Of a stretch of 58,191 nt of DNA, positions 34,252 through 43,422 are shown one piece after another. Positions within the stretch are counted from its first letter, which is position 1; every line of letters starts with the position of its first letter. The stretch covers positions 1 to 58,191 of the forward strand of contig JAPOXI010000037.1 of assembly GCA_026707185.1 (NCBI GenBank). The letters run 5' to 3'. The notes under the pieces are model-generated. The model worked only from the letters and a program-made list of their open reading frames with translations, had not been told where the DNA came from and searched no databases. The position numbers were made by a program, and so were the translations under genes. Source of the stretch: Chloroflexota bacterium. GTDB lineage: Bacteria > Chloroflexota > UBA11872.

Positions 34252-35778
34252 GGGGTTGCCCCAGGCCGGCAGGTAGTCCGACGCCGGGTTGTCCGTAATC
34301 CGCTGCAAGTCCGTTCCGTCCACGCGCACGGTGTAAATCTCCCAGTTGGCGTCCCGGTAGCTGGCAAAGGCGATCTTCGCGCCGTCGTGCGAAAACACCG
34401 GATTCCAATCCGGCGCCGGATGCGTGGTGAGACGTACCTCGTTCGATCCGTCCGCGTCCGCCACGAAGACATCAAAGGCGTCCCCGATCCAACGGGCAAA
34501 CGTGATCCGTGTCCCATCCGGGGAGAACGACGGGTCGCGCCCGCTGCTGATCACCCTGCGGGTCCCGACGGGATCGTCCAGGTCCAGCGTCACGATGTCC
34601 GACCCGCTCGTGAAGATGAGCTGCGAGCCGTCGGGTGACCACGCGGGATAGCAAAGGAATCCGGACTGATCGCCGATCATTCGCTGTTCGGAGCCATCCG
34701 CCAACATGGTGTAAATCTCGCTCTCGCCGGTACGTGTACTCGCGAACGCCAGCCGCTCGCCGTCCGGCGACCACCAGGCCTCCCAGTCGGTGGCGGTGGT
34801 AGTCGTCAGCTGCTGCGGGTTGCCGCCGTCGCTGTCCGCCACGAAGACCTGGTATCCCCCGCTCGCAAACGCGGAGAACGCAATCCGCTGCCCGTCCGGC
34901 GACCAGTTCGGGCGGCTGGTGAGACCGCCCCTCTGCGTGAGCTGCGTCAGCTCGGTCCCGGCCGGCGTCATGGACCACAGGTTCCAGGCGCCATCGCGAT
35001 TACTTAGAAAGGCCAGGATTCCGGTGGTCCCGGCCAGGTTCGGATCGGGGATCGCCGCGATCGCCTCGGCTGGCATCATGCCGCCGTCCCGGTAGTCCAA
35101 TCCGCTGTGGGATATGAAGACGTCGGGCGGGCTCATCGCCAGTTCGGAGACAGGACGCCACAACCAGAACACCGCGCGCTGCGCCCGCAGCACCGCAATG
35201 TCGCCCCGGTCTTCCACGACCACCGGCAGGCCATAGGAATCCAGCCAGCGGACGTTTCGGAACCAGCGGCGCTCGATTGCCGGATAGCGCTTCAGAATTT
35301 CCAGCCGCGCCGCCAAAACCTCTTCAAACGAACGCCCGTCCGCCTCCCCTGTGTCCGGCGGAAGTGGAACGCCGCGTGCGGATCGCAGCCAGGGGTCTCG
35401 CCCGGCCCTGCTGAGCACGTCGTAGACGTTCAGAAACGTCACCCCATCGGCCGCCGTCCATTGCAGAACAGCCTTCTGAAACGCCTGGAAGGTCAGCGGA
35501 CCTGTCGACCACCGGTTGGAAATCGGGTATCCCAGCCGTGCAACGCCGCCGGCTGACTGGAAAAACGTCCAGAACGGGATGTCCTCCGCATCGGTCACCT
35601 CGTAACCGAGCCCGTCGCCCGGTCCGGCCTGCGAGTAGAACCAACCCTGGGCGGTGGCCGTATCCGCCGGTGACTCCGCCTGCGCATCTCGGGCTGGGGC
35701 AAGAAAGACCCCGCCCACGAGCGCCAGCGCCAGCACCGCGCCCCGAAAGATGCGCTGGCGACGGGCGCTGGAGGGCAT
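34201..35778 (-). CDS. Secreted TolB-like PD40 beta-propeller protein
   Basis: A 525-residue exported protein. The N-terminus has basic residues, a hydrophobic core (GAVLALALVGGVFLAPA) and a signal-peptidase-like AQA-E site near residue 35. The middle (about 40-240) is a novel-looking region with WFYSQAGPGDGLGYEV and RLGYPISNRW. The C-terminal half has six PD40/WD40-like repeats of the form WSPDGxxIAFxS, as in TolB and dipeptidyl-peptidase propellers. No Tol-Pal genes are nearby. The C-terminus overlaps the ROK gene tail to tail by 51 bases; both ends read well in frame. Confidence 0.82.
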   Translation of the reverse strand: MPSSARRQRIFRGAVLALALVGGVFLAPARDAQAESPADTATAQGWFYSQAGPGDGLGYEVTDAEDIPFWTFFQSAGGVARLGYPISNRWSTGPLTFQAFQKAVLQWTAADGVTFLNVYDVLSRAGRDPWLRSARGVPLPPDTGEADGRSFEEVLAARLEILKRYPAIERRWFRNVRWLDSYGLPVVVEDRGDIAVLRAQRAVFWLWRPVSELAMSPPDVFISHSGLDYRDGGMMPAEAIAAIPDPNLAGTTGILAFLSNRDGAWNLWSMTPAGTELTQLTQRGGLTSRPNWSPDGQRIAFSAFASGGYQVFVADSDGGNPQQLTTTTATDWEAWWSPDGERLAFASTRTGESEIYTMLADGSEQRMIGDQSGFLCYPAWSPDGSQLIFTSGSDIVTLDLDDPVGTRRVISSGRDPSFSPDGTRITFARWIGDAFDVFVADADGSNEVRLTTHPAPDWNPVFSHDGAKIAFASYRDANWEIYTVRVDGTDLQRITDNPASDYLPAWGNPLRATDQARAGSGSRPK

Positions 35779-35795
35779 GGGGCGAGATTGACCGT

Positions 35796-35827
35796 GGGGG
35801 TGGCGGCGGGCACTGTAGCCCACCCCC
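35796..35827. repeat. Stem-loop upstream of the TolB-like gene
   Basis: GGGGGTGG and CCACCCCC form an 8-bp stem with a 16-base loop, starting 18 bases before the TolB-like ATG in its leader. In the same 140-base divergent gap, TTCTC/GAGAA (35854-35867) and CCCGC/GCGGG (35873-35888) form two 5-bp stems on the sulfurtransferase side. No U tracts follow; role unknown. Confidence 0.4.
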
Positions 35828-35918
35828 GCGATGTCGACTGTAGGAGGACCTCGTTCTCATGCGAGAATTGGCCCCGCATCCTTGCGGGCGAGTCAGCATT
35901 CCCAGGTAGGTAGCCTCA

Positions 35919-36761
35919 ATGGCCGAATATGTGAATCCAGACACCCTCGTCGACACCGACTGGGTCGCTGCCCATGGCGGCGACGATGACGTCCGCCTGG
36001 TCGAGGTGGATGTCGACACGTCCTCGTACGACTCCGGGCACATTCCCGGCGCCGTGGGTTGGAATTGGGAAACCCAGCTCTCCGACGGCATTCGGCGTGA
36101 CATCGCCTCGCCGGAGCAGTGGAAGGACCTGCTGGAAGAATCCGGCATCGCCGCCGACACCCACGTGATCCTCTACGGCGACAACAACAACTGGTTCGCG
36201 GCCTTCGCGTACTGGCAATTCAAGATGGCCGGGCACGACCGCGTGAGCCTGATGAACGGCGGCCGGCTCAAGTGGGAGCAGGAAGGCCGCGAATTGACCA
36301 CCGACGCAACCGAAGTCGCGCGCACCGCCTACGAGGCGGGCGAGGCCGACCCGTCCTTGCGTGTCCTGCAGCCTGACGTCCGCGCCGCGCTTGGCGACGG
36401 CTCCACCGTGCTGGTGGACGTGCGTTCCCCCGCCGAGTTCACCGGTGAGATCCTGGCGCCGCCGGGCCTCCAGGAGTTGTCACAGCGCGGCGGCCACATC
36501 CCCGGCGCTGACAACGTGCCCTGGCTGACCGCCGTCAACGAAGCTGACGGCACCTTCAAGTCGGCCGACGAACTGCTTGAGATCTACGGCCCGCTTGGGG
36601 CGACCGGCGATGCGCCCGTCATCACCTACTGCCGCATCGGTGAGCGGTCGGCCCACACCTGGTTCGCGCTGCACGAATTGCTGGGCGTCGGCGACGTCCG
36701 CAACTACGATGGCTCCTGGACCGAGTGGGGCTCGATGATCGGACAGCCGATCGAGCGCTAG
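35919..36761 (+). CDS. Thiosulfate sulfurtransferase (double rhodanese)
   Basis: A 280-residue cytoplasmic enzyme with two rhodanese domains, transferring sulfane sulfur from thiosulfate or a similar donor to a thiophilic acceptor. The N-terminal domain (DVDTSSYDSGHIPGA) is inactive: the cysteine position reads GDNNN. The C-terminal domain has VDVRSPAEFTGE, GGHIPGADNVPW and the active loop CRIGER with C238, as in CysA/SseA-type enzymes. Single gene between divergent and convergent neighbours, with its own upstream region. Confidence 0.93.
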   Translation: MAEYVNPDTLVDTDWVAAHGGDDDVRLVEVDVDTSSYDSGHIPGAVGWNWETQLSDGIRRDIASPEQWKDLLEESGIAADTHVILYGDNNNWFAAFAYWQFKMAGHDRVSLMNGGRLKWEQEGRELTTDATEVARTAYEAGEADPSLRVLQPDVRAALGDGSTVLVDVRSPAEFTGEILAPPGLQELSQRGGHIPGADNVPWLTAVNEADGTFKSADELLEIYGPLGATGDAPVITYCRIGERSAHTWFALHELLGVGDVRNYDGSWTEWGSMIGQPIER

Positions 36762-36785
36762 CCGGCGCGTGGCGAGCGCGACGGC

Positions 36786-38387
36786 CTAGCCGTTGAGGCT
36801 GACCTGGGCTAGATCGATCGCGCCGCTGACCGGGTCAATCCCAAAAGAGATCACGTTCGGCTTCAGCAGGTACGCCGAGGCGTGGCGGCCTATCGCGATG
36901 GCTGGCGTCTCGGCGTCCAGCAGGGCGTCGGCGGCCGCGTACGCTGCGCGCTGGGCCTGCGTTTCGCTACTGGCCGCGGCGGTTGCCAGCTGCCGGTCAA
37001 ACTCGGCGTTGGCCCAGCCGCAGCGGAAAAAGTCCACGTCCGCACGCCACAGGTCGTCGAGCCAGTTGGACGGATGGCGGTACTCCGAGGTCCAGCCGGC
37101 ACGGTAGGCGTCAAAGTCGCCGGGCTCGTTCGAGAACTCCAGGAAGTCGCGCCACTCGCGCACGTCGGGCTGCACCTCCAGGCCCAGGGTCTCGCCCCAG
37201 GCGCGCGCCAGTTCGGCGGCCAGCCGGTCCCACTGGTCCGTGCGGTGGTAGGTGAATCGCAGAGGTGGCAAGCCTTCACCGTTCGGAAAGCCCGCGCTTG
37301 CCAGCAACGCTCGCGCCTCATCTACGTTCGGCGCCACGCTGGCTTCGGCTGCTAGGATGCTCTCTGGCGTTAGCCGTCGTGCCGGCATCGTCGGCTGATC
37401 GAAGACGGCCGCCGTCAGCGCCTCGCGGTCCAGCGCGAGCGACAGCGCTCGTCGAACGGCCGCCGAATCCCACGGCGCCTTGCGCGTGTTCAGCACGATG
37501 AACCATGTGCCGGCGCGCTCAAACAGTCGAACCTGGGGTCGCAGGTCCGCGTTGGCCAGCGCCGAACGATAGTCCGCGCCACTCACACTGGCGGCGTGCG
37601 CCGGGCTGGCGTGAAAGTCCTGCAGCCGCGAGTCGGCTGTTCGCGGAAACCGGATGACCACGTCGCTGAACCCCGGCGGGGTCGGTCCGCCGTAGTGCTC
37701 GTTCGGATGCAGCGTCATCCCCAGGCTACGGTCCCACTGCGCCAGCTTGTACGGCCCGTTGCTTCGAATCCTGATTGGCTCGGTCCACGATGCCCCCGTG
37801 CCCTCGATTTCGGCCCGCGGCAGCGGCGCGAAGGTTGATGTCGCCACGCGCGCCAGGAAGCCGGGCGTCGGTTCGTTCAGGTGCACCCGGAGCGTCGCTG
37901 TGTCGGGCGCCCGCACCTCCGGCTCGTCGCGATTGCGTCCACCACCGGCGAAACTCTGGGCTCCCCTGATCGGGAACAAGAGATAGTTGAACGTTGCGCC
38001 CAACTCCGGCGCCAGATTGCGGCGCCAGCTCCAGACGAAGTCGTCCGAAGAAATGGACTCGCCCGATGTCCATCGACCGTTGGCCGAGAGATTGAACTGG
38101 TAGGCATGTCCCGCATCGGTGATCTGCCACGTGTCGGCGGCCGCGGGACGCGCCGCGCCGCCTTCCCCCACGCGCACCAGCGGCTCGAACAGTGCGTCCG
38201 CAACCGTCGCCTCTTGCGGTTGCGCGACCAGCGCTGGATCTATCGTCGCTGGCTCGTCCAGCAACATCTCCAGGCGCCGGCCATTCTCGGTCGGGCCAGC
38301 TGCCCCGGGGCCCTCGCACGCGGCCAGGCCCGCCAACGCAATGCCGCCGCTGGCCACCTGCACAAACCGTCGGCGGTTCAGCAGCAC
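36786..38387 (-). CDS. ABC transporter substrate-binding lipoprotein (SBP_bac_5, peptide type)
   Basis: A 533-residue extracytoplasmic family 5 solute-binding protein for oligopeptides, dipeptides or similar cargo. The N-terminus has RRRF (Tat-like) and a lipobox ending in C24 (LAGLAAC). After it come PATIDPALV, YQFNLSANGRWTSGE and SSDDFVWSWRR, the SBP_5 signature area, and late FDQPTMPARRLTPE. It lies four bases after a second SBP_5 gene. No permease or ATPase of an Opp/Dpp system is adjacent, so its partners must be elsewhere. Confidence 0.92.
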   Translation of the reverse strand: MLLNRRRFVQVASGGIALAGLAACEGPGAAGPTENGRRLEMLLDEPATIDPALVAQPQEATVADALFEPLVRVGEGGAARPAAADTWQITDAGHAYQFNLSANGRWTSGESISSDDFVWSWRRNLAPELGATFNYLLFPIRGAQSFAGGGRNRDEPEVRAPDTATLRVHLNEPTPGFLARVATSTFAPLPRAEIEGTGASWTEPIRIRSNGPYKLAQWDRSLGMTLHPNEHYGGPTPPGFSDVVIRFPRTADSRLQDFHASPAHAASVSGADYRSALANADLRPQVRLFERAGTWFIVLNTRKAPWDSAAVRRALSLALDREALTAAVFDQPTMPARRLTPESILAAEASVAPNVDEARALLASAGFPNGEGLPPLRFTYHRTDQWDRLAAELARAWGETLGLEVQPDVREWRDFLEFSNEPGDFDAYRAGWTSEYRHPSNWLDDLWRADVDFFRCGWANAEFDRQLATAAASSETQAQRAAYAAADALLDAETPAIAIGRHASAYLLKPNVISFGIDPVSGAIDLAQVSLNG

Positions 38388-38391
38388 CGGC

Positions 38392-40002
38392 CTAGTTGGT
38401 CAGCCTGAGATCGGTCAGCCATTCGCGAGTCATTGGGCGTCCGCTATAGCCTTCCACCCAGGGCTGAACGAGTTCGTGCGAGACGTAAAACAGCAACGGA
38501 ATCAGAACTCCCTGGTTGATGACCCGGCTCTCGACGTCTCCGTAGTACCTGAGTCGTGCCTCATTCGTCGTGGCGCGCCGGGCTTGCTCGAGCAGATTGT
38601 CGACAACCGCATCGGAGAGACGCCAGGAATTGTCGGGCCGGTCCGTCCCAAACAGCTCGTCGGTGAAGTTGAACGCGTCCGGAAAGTCAGCCGACCATCC
38701 CAGAAAGAACGCCTGGATATCGTGATCCGGATCGTCCAGATCCGCGACCAGGTCGTCGAAGGAGCGAAGTTCGATCACCACCTCCACGCCCAGGTCGGTT
38801 CGCCAGGGAGCCACGGCAATCTCCAGCAACGCATTCCCCGAGAGGCCTTCCCCGGGGGCAACGACCGTGATCGGCGGCAGGGTCTCGGCGCTGCCGTAGC
38901 TCGACGCCTCCAGTTCCGCCTGGGCGGCCTCAAGGTCGAACGGCAAGCCGTCAAAGTCGGCGCGGTGGCCCGGTAAACCCGGCGGAATGACACCCTTCGC
39001 CTCCCGCTGCGTCCCGCCCAGTGCCACGTTGTTGATAAACGCCCGGTTGGTGGCAAGCGCCAGTGCCCGTCGCACGTGCACGTCGTCCAGCGGCGCGAGC
39101 GTCGTATTGAACCCAATGTAGTGGACCCCCAGGTCTGGGGTGCTGAGCAGCTGACCGCTGCGCGGCTCGTTGGGATCGCGGAACCGCTCAACGTTTCCCC
39201 AGCCGATCGAGATCACGTCGAGTTCGTCGTTCTCGTACCGCAACAGATCTTCGCCGACATCGAGCTGATGGAATTCAACGATCTCAGGTCCCCCCGGCAA
39301 CCAGGAGGCCGTGTCGGCTCGCCGCAGCGAAATGCGTGTCTCCGGGTCCCATTCATCGAGTTGATACGGCCCTGACCCATTCGGCGAGCGCCACCATTTG
39401 TCGCCGGCCGTGACGCTGTACCGGTCCACAATCAAGGTTGGGCCGGCGCTCAGCTTGCTGGGAAAGACCGAAAGAGGAGACACGAGCGAAACCACCAGCG
39501 TGCGCGAAGCCTCAACGCGCAGCCCCGAAATCGCGTCGGCCTCACCCGCGGTAAACGACTCGACGCCTCTGATGTCCTCCAGAAACACAGGTCCGGAGAG
39601 GGAACCGGTCTTGGGGTCGAGAGCTCGCGTCCACGACCACACCACGTCCTCGGCCGTCAGCTGCCGGCCGTCCTGGAATCTCGCCTCCGGACGAATCGTA
39701 AACGTGTACGTCAGCCCGTCGGCGCTCACGGTCCAGCCCGAGGCCAGGTCGGGTTCGACCGACAGATCTGAGCCAATGCGCGTCAGGCCCGCAAAGATCT
39801 CCTGCACGTAGCCGCCGGAGCCGGTGTCGCGGACATGCACCGGATCCAGCGTGATTGGCTCCACGCCCTCGAGCCGCAGCGTTCCATAGGCCGCCGGTGC
39901 GATCGGCCCGCCGTCGCCGCCCGCGAGAAGGACAAACCCCAGCGCAAGCGCCCCAACCAGTAGCGGTCGGCCGAAGCGCCGCCAGCCGGGGGCTCTACGC
40001 AC
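38392..40002 (-). CDS. ABC transporter substrate-binding protein (SBP_bac_5)
   Basis: A 536-residue family 5 solute-binding protein: GVEPITLDPVHV, YTFTIRPEARFQDGRQLTA, EDVVWSWTRALDP and VRRALALATNRAF are typical stretches. It begins at GTG behind an AGGGAG, overlapping the Nudix gene by eight bases. The signal region is hydrophobic, but the place expected for a lipobox cysteine reads LLAGG, so it looks membrane-anchored or secreted rather than lipidated, unlike its neighbour. Similar in layout to the next gene; probably a diverged duplicate. Confidence 0.9.
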   Translation of the reverse strand: MRRAPGWRRFGRPLLVGALALGFVLLAGGDGGPIAPAAYGTLRLEGVEPITLDPVHVRDTGSGGYVQEIFAGLTRIGSDLSVEPDLASGWTVSADGLTYTFTIRPEARFQDGRQLTAEDVVWSWTRALDPKTGSLSGPVFLEDIRGVESFTAGEADAISGLRVEASRTLVVSLVSPLSVFPSKLSAGPTLIVDRYSVTAGDKWWRSPNGSGPYQLDEWDPETRISLRRADTASWLPGGPEIVEFHQLDVGEDLLRYENDELDVISIGWGNVERFRDPNEPRSGQLLSTPDLGVHYIGFNTTLAPLDDVHVRRALALATNRAFINNVALGGTQREAKGVIPPGLPGHRADFDGLPFDLEAAQAELEASSYGSAETLPPITVVAPGEGLSGNALLEIAVAPWRTDLGVEVVIELRSFDDLVADLDDPDHDIQAFFLGWSADFPDAFNFTDELFGTDRPDNSWRLSDAVVDNLLEQARRATTNEARLRYYGDVESRVINQGVLIPLLFYVSHELVQPWVEGYSGRPMTREWLTDLRLTN

Positions 40003-40480
40003 CCGGACTCCCTGGATCCTGCCGGGTCAGCAGATCCTCGGCGCGAAGCATGATCGTTCGTTCGTTCACGTGATGCAGCATTCTGACCGCGTCCTGCATC
40101 GGCACCCAGCGCGCTTCCACGTGCTCCGCCGGGTCGGGACGAATGTTGCCGCCCGTGGACCGCAGCAGGTACTGGTGCACGACCTTCGGTACAAACCCCG
40201 TCCACAAGTCGGGTCGCACCTCATAGCGAATCTCGCCGAGGTCATCCACGACTTCGCCCACAATGCCGGTTTCCTCCAGCACCTCGCGCACCGCGGCCTC
40301 CTTGGGCGCTTCGCCCGGCTCGACGGCGCCTTTCGGCAGGACCCAGGCCCCACGTTGGGTCTGGACCACGGCCACTTGAACCTGGCCGTTCTTCTGGCGA
40401 AAGATCACGCCGCCTGACGATTCGAGGAAAGGCTCCTCGCTGCCGGTGGCTGTTGCGGGCTGATCGGCGGCTTCTGCCAT
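39995..40480 (-). CDS. Nudix hydrolase
   Basis: A 161-residue pyrophosphohydrolase with a complete Nudix box (G-x5-E-x7-REVLEETGI) at about residues 51-73, preceded by WVLPKG. GGVIFRQKNGQVQVAVVQ at the N-terminus resembles diadenosine polyphosphate (MutT/AP4A-type) hydrolases; the exact nucleotide is not determinable. Sits 31 bases after dcd, so a nucleotide-pool cleaning pair is plausible. The stop lies inside the start of the downstream binding-protein gene. Confidence 0.92.
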   Translation of the reverse strand: MAEAADQPATATGSEEPFLESSGGVIFRQKNGQVQVAVVQTQRGAWVLPKGAVEPGEAPKEAAVREVLEETGIVGEVVDDLGEIRYEVRPDLWTGFVPKVVHQYLLRSTGGNIRPDPAEHVEARWVPMQDAVRMLHHVNERTIMLRAEDLLTRQDPGSPGA

Positions 40481-40511
40481 TGCGTGCTCCTAAACCATGC
40501 CGGCAATGCGG

Positions 40512-41075
40512 CTAGGCGAATCCAAGGTGCGACCGGCTGGGGGTCGATCCCCGCTGGTCCTGATACTTGCTGTCCAGTCCCGGCGACCCGTACGGGCGCT
40601 CCGCCGGGCTCGTGAGTTGCATGACCGACAGTTGGCTGACCCGCATGCCGGGCCACAGCAGGATGGGCAAGTTGGCGTGATTCGACAACTCCAGCGTCAA
40701 ACTGCCGCGAAAGCCCGGATCTACATAGCCCGCCGTGCTGTGCACCATCAAGCCTAACCGCCCCAGCGAACTCTTGCCCTCGATGCGGCCGACCAGGTCG
40801 TCCGACATCTGGATGGTTTCCACGGTGCCGCCCAAGACGAATTCGCCGGGGTGGAGGACGAAACTGGCGCCGTCGTCGACCTCGACGGTCTTGGTCAGGT
40901 CCGGCTGGTTCAACCGCGGGTCGATGTGCGTCTCGGTCTGATTCACAAAGACCTGGAACCGTGCACCCAGACGCAAGTCGATGCTCGATGGCTGAATTGC
41001 CGTTTCGTCGAGCGGAGTGACGTGGAGACGGCCTGACGCGATCGCCTCGCGTAGAGCCCGATCGCTCAGGACCAC
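40512..41075 (-). CDS. dcd: dCTP deaminase (possibly dUMP-forming)
   Basis: A 187-residue trimeric-dUTPase-fold enzyme converting dCTP to dUTP, or directly to dUMP in bifunctional forms. IQPSSIDLRLG (28-38), EGKSSLGRLGL (99-109), VHSTAGYVDPGFRG (111-124), catalytic-type E129 in LELSN, and SKYQ (169-172) all fit. Whether it also has dUTPase activity cannot be settled by eye. The start is GTG behind a strong purine run (AAGGGGGG). Divergent from glpK across a 39-base gap. Confidence 0.94.
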   Translation of the reverse strand: MVLSDRALREAIASGRLHVTPLDETAIQPSSIDLRLGARFQVFVNQTETHIDPRLNQPDLTKTVEVDDGASFVLHPGEFVLGGTVETIQMSDDLVGRIEGKSSLGRLGLMVHSTAGYVDPGFRGSLTLELSNHANLPILLWPGMRVSQLSVMQLTSPAERPYGSPGLDSKYQDQRGSTPSRSHLGFA

Positions 41076-41114
41076 TCGCCCCCCTTTTCGCGGCCCTCTG
41101 GGCGCGCGGCGCCG

Positions 41115-42632
41115 ATGCTACCGTACGCCTGCCCCGCCAGCCTGCCGATTGACGCTGCGTTGATTCTCGCCATCGATCAGGGCACCACGGGCACAACGAC
41201 CCTGGTCATTGACGAGAACGCCCGCATCGTCGGCCGCGCCTACGCACCGGTCGATCAGAGCTACCCGCGTCCCGGCTGGGTGGAACACGACCCCAACCAG
41301 ATCTGGGACGGTGTCCAGCGCTCCGCCCGGCAGGCCATTGTCGCCGCTCCGGATAGGCCGGTTGCGGCGATCGGTATCACCAATCAGCGCGAGACCGCCG
41401 TCGCCTGGCACTCGGCCACACTCGAACCGCTTGGCCCGGCCATCGTCTGGCAGGACGTTCGAACCGCCGGTGCAATGGCCGAACTCGAGGCCGACGGCAA
41501 GGGCGCTACGATCCGGGCCCTCACCGGATTGCGTCCCAGCCCCTACTTCAGCGCCGGCAAATACGCCTGGATGCTGCACCACGTGCCCGAGGTCGCCGCG
41601 GCTCGCGACGCCGGCCGCCTGCGCTTCGGAACCGTCGACGCCTGGCTGATTGCCCGCCTGACCGGCGGCGCGCAAGTTTCTGATGCCACCAATGCTTCCC
41701 GAACCCTGCTGATGGATCTCCAGAGCGGCCGCTGGTCGTGCGAACTCACGGAGCTGTTCGGCGTTCCCCGGGAAGCGCTACCCGAAATCGTGCCCTCAAT
41801 CGGCCAGTGCGCGGTCACCGGCTCCGACGCCCCGGTCGCCCCCGGGACTCCAATCAGCGGTATCGCCGGCGACCAGCAGGCCGCCCTCTTCGGCCACCTC
41901 GCGGTGGCGCCCGGTGCTGCCAAGGTCACCTACGGCACCGGCTGCTTCCTCCTCCAGCACGCCGGCGATACGCGTCCACCGGACATCGAACACGTACTGA
42001 CCACAGTGGCGCTCGGACGCCCCGACGGCCTCACCTACGCCTACGAGGGCAGCGTGTTCACCGGCGGCGCCCTGGTGCAATGGCTGCGCGACGAGCTGGG
42101 CCTGATCGAGTCGGCCCCTGAGATCGAAACCCTCGCCCGCGCCGTTCCCGACACCAGCGGCGCGGTCGTCGTTCCCGCCTTCACCGGTCTCGGCGCGCCG
42201 TACTGGGATCCCGATGCCCGCGGTGCGATCCTCGGCCTCACCCGCGGGGTCACCTCGGCCCACCTGGCCCGCGCCTCGCTCGAAGCCATCGTCCACCAGG
42301 TTCAGGACGTCCTGGAGCTCATGCCGCCACTGGCCGGCGAACTGTTCGTCGACGGCGGCGCCGCCGCCAACGATCTGCTCCTGCAACTCCAGGCCGCCAG
42401 TGCCGCCCGTACCGTTGCCCGGCCAGCGGATATCGAGACCACGGCACTGGGCGCGGCCTACCTGGCGGGTCTGGCGCACGGCGTGTGGTCGAGCGTTGAC
42501 GAGCTGCGCTCGCTCCGTCCCGCGCCGACGCTCTTCGAGCCGGGCCGTGAAGTCCTGGCCATCGACCGTCCTACCTGGCGCCGCGCCGTTGATCGCACCC
42601 TCGGCTGGGCCGCGACGGCGAGCGACGCGTGA
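41115..42632 (+). CDS. glpK: Glycerol kinase
   Basis: A 505-residue FGGY kinase making glycerol 3-phosphate. AIDQGTTGTTTLVID is the phosphate loop; NQRETAVAW holds the substrate R/E pair, GDQQAALFG the catalytic aspartate, and FTGLGAPYWDPDARG, LTRGVTSAHLARA and FVDGGAAANDLLLQ are GlpK signatures. The N-terminus is about 13 residues longer than usual; a TTG at 41160 directly before the first strand is an alternative start. No glpF or glpD is adjacent. Runs into the isomerase gene 13 bases later. Confidence 0.93.
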   Translation: MLPYACPASLPIDAALILAIDQGTTGTTTLVIDENARIVGRAYAPVDQSYPRPGWVEHDPNQIWDGVQRSARQAIVAAPDRPVAAIGITNQRETAVAWHSATLEPLGPAIVWQDVRTAGAMAELEADGKGATIRALTGLRPSPYFSAGKYAWMLHHVPEVAAARDAGRLRFGTVDAWLIARLTGGAQVSDATNASRTLLMDLQSGRWSCELTELFGVPREALPEIVPSIGQCAVTGSDAPVAPGTPISGIAGDQQAALFGHLAVAPGAAKVTYGTGCFLLQHAGDTRPPDIEHVLTTVALGRPDGLTYAYEGSVFTGGALVQWLRDELGLIESAPEIETLARAVPDTSGAVVVPAFTGLGAPYWDPDARGAILGLTRGVTSAHLARASLEAIVHQVQDVLELMPPLAGELFVDGGAAANDLLLQLQAASAARTVARPADIETTALGAAYLAGLAHGVWSSVDELRSLRPAPTLFEPGREVLAIDRPTWRRAVDRTLGWAATASDA

Positions 42633-42645
42633 GAAACTTCCGCCC

Positions 42646-43410
42646 ATGAGCTTGCACGTCGCCTTCTGCCTCTGGGGCCTGCCCGACGACCCCGCCGCCG
42701 CCACCGCGTTCGCCGCCGACGCCGGGTTCCAATCGGTAGACGTCCGCCCCGGCTACAGCACGCTCCCTGACGCCGAACGCACACTTCCAGTCACCTGCAT
42801 GGCCGTGGCCCACCTCATGCCCGACGGCGCTCTGCTGGACGCAGCCTCCGAGCCGGCGCGTCAGATCGCCGTGGACCACGTCCAGACCGGCATCCGCGAA
42901 GCCCAGGGCCTCGGCATTCCCGACGTCTACCTCGCGCCCCCCGCCACGCCCGACGCCCCGGCGCTCGCCGCCTACCGCGAATCGGCCCTAACGCTGGCCG
43001 ACGAGGCCCGGCGCGCCGGAATCCGTCTCGGTATCGAGCACTTCCCCGGCCGCGGCCTCCCCACCGTCCGCGCGACGCTCGACTTCATCACGGCCTGCGG
43101 CCACGACAACCTCTACATGCTGCTTGACGTCGGCCACAACCAGATCGCTGGCGAATCCGTCGCCGAATCCATCCAGGCCGCCGGCGACCGCCTCCAATAC
43201 GTCCACGTCAACGACAACGACGCCCGGAGCGACCTGCACCTCGGCCTGCTGGAAGGGGTCCAGGACGAGGCCTGGGTCAGCGACGCCCTGCGTGCGGTCG
43301 TCGAATCGCCCTACGACGGCCCCGTAAGCGTCGAAGTCAACATGGCACTGGATGACCCAAGGACCTCCGCCGCCGGCAGCCTGTCCATTGTCCGCCGGCT
43401 GGAGCCGTAG
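42646..43410 (+). CDS. Sugar phosphate isomerase/epimerase family TIM barrel
   Basis: A 254-residue AP_endonuc_2-type TIM barrel (xylose isomerase-like). The metal-binding set looks complete: E131 in GIEHFPGRG, D161 and H164 in LLDVGHN, H187 in YVHVNDND, and E230 in VSVEVN. Family members isomerise or epimerise ketoses, inosose or hydroxypyruvate; substrate unknown. Starts at the ATG 13 bases after glpK; the longer open frame over glpK is a shadow. May act with the convergent Gfo/Idh oxidoreductase, a common pairing in polyol catabolism (inference). Confidence 0.87.
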   Translation: MSLHVAFCLWGLPDDPAAATAFAADAGFQSVDVRPGYSTLPDAERTLPVTCMAVAHLMPDGALLDAASEPARQIAVDHVQTGIREAQGLGIPDVYLAPPATPDAPALAAYRESALTLADEARRAGIRLGIEHFPGRGLPTVRATLDFITACGHDNLYMLLDVGHNQIAGESVAESIQAAGDRLQYVHVNDNDARSDLHLGLLEGVQDEAWVSDALRAVVESPYDGPVSVEVNMALDDPRTSAAGSLSIVRRLEP

Positions 43411-43422
43411 GACGAAGCCGAA

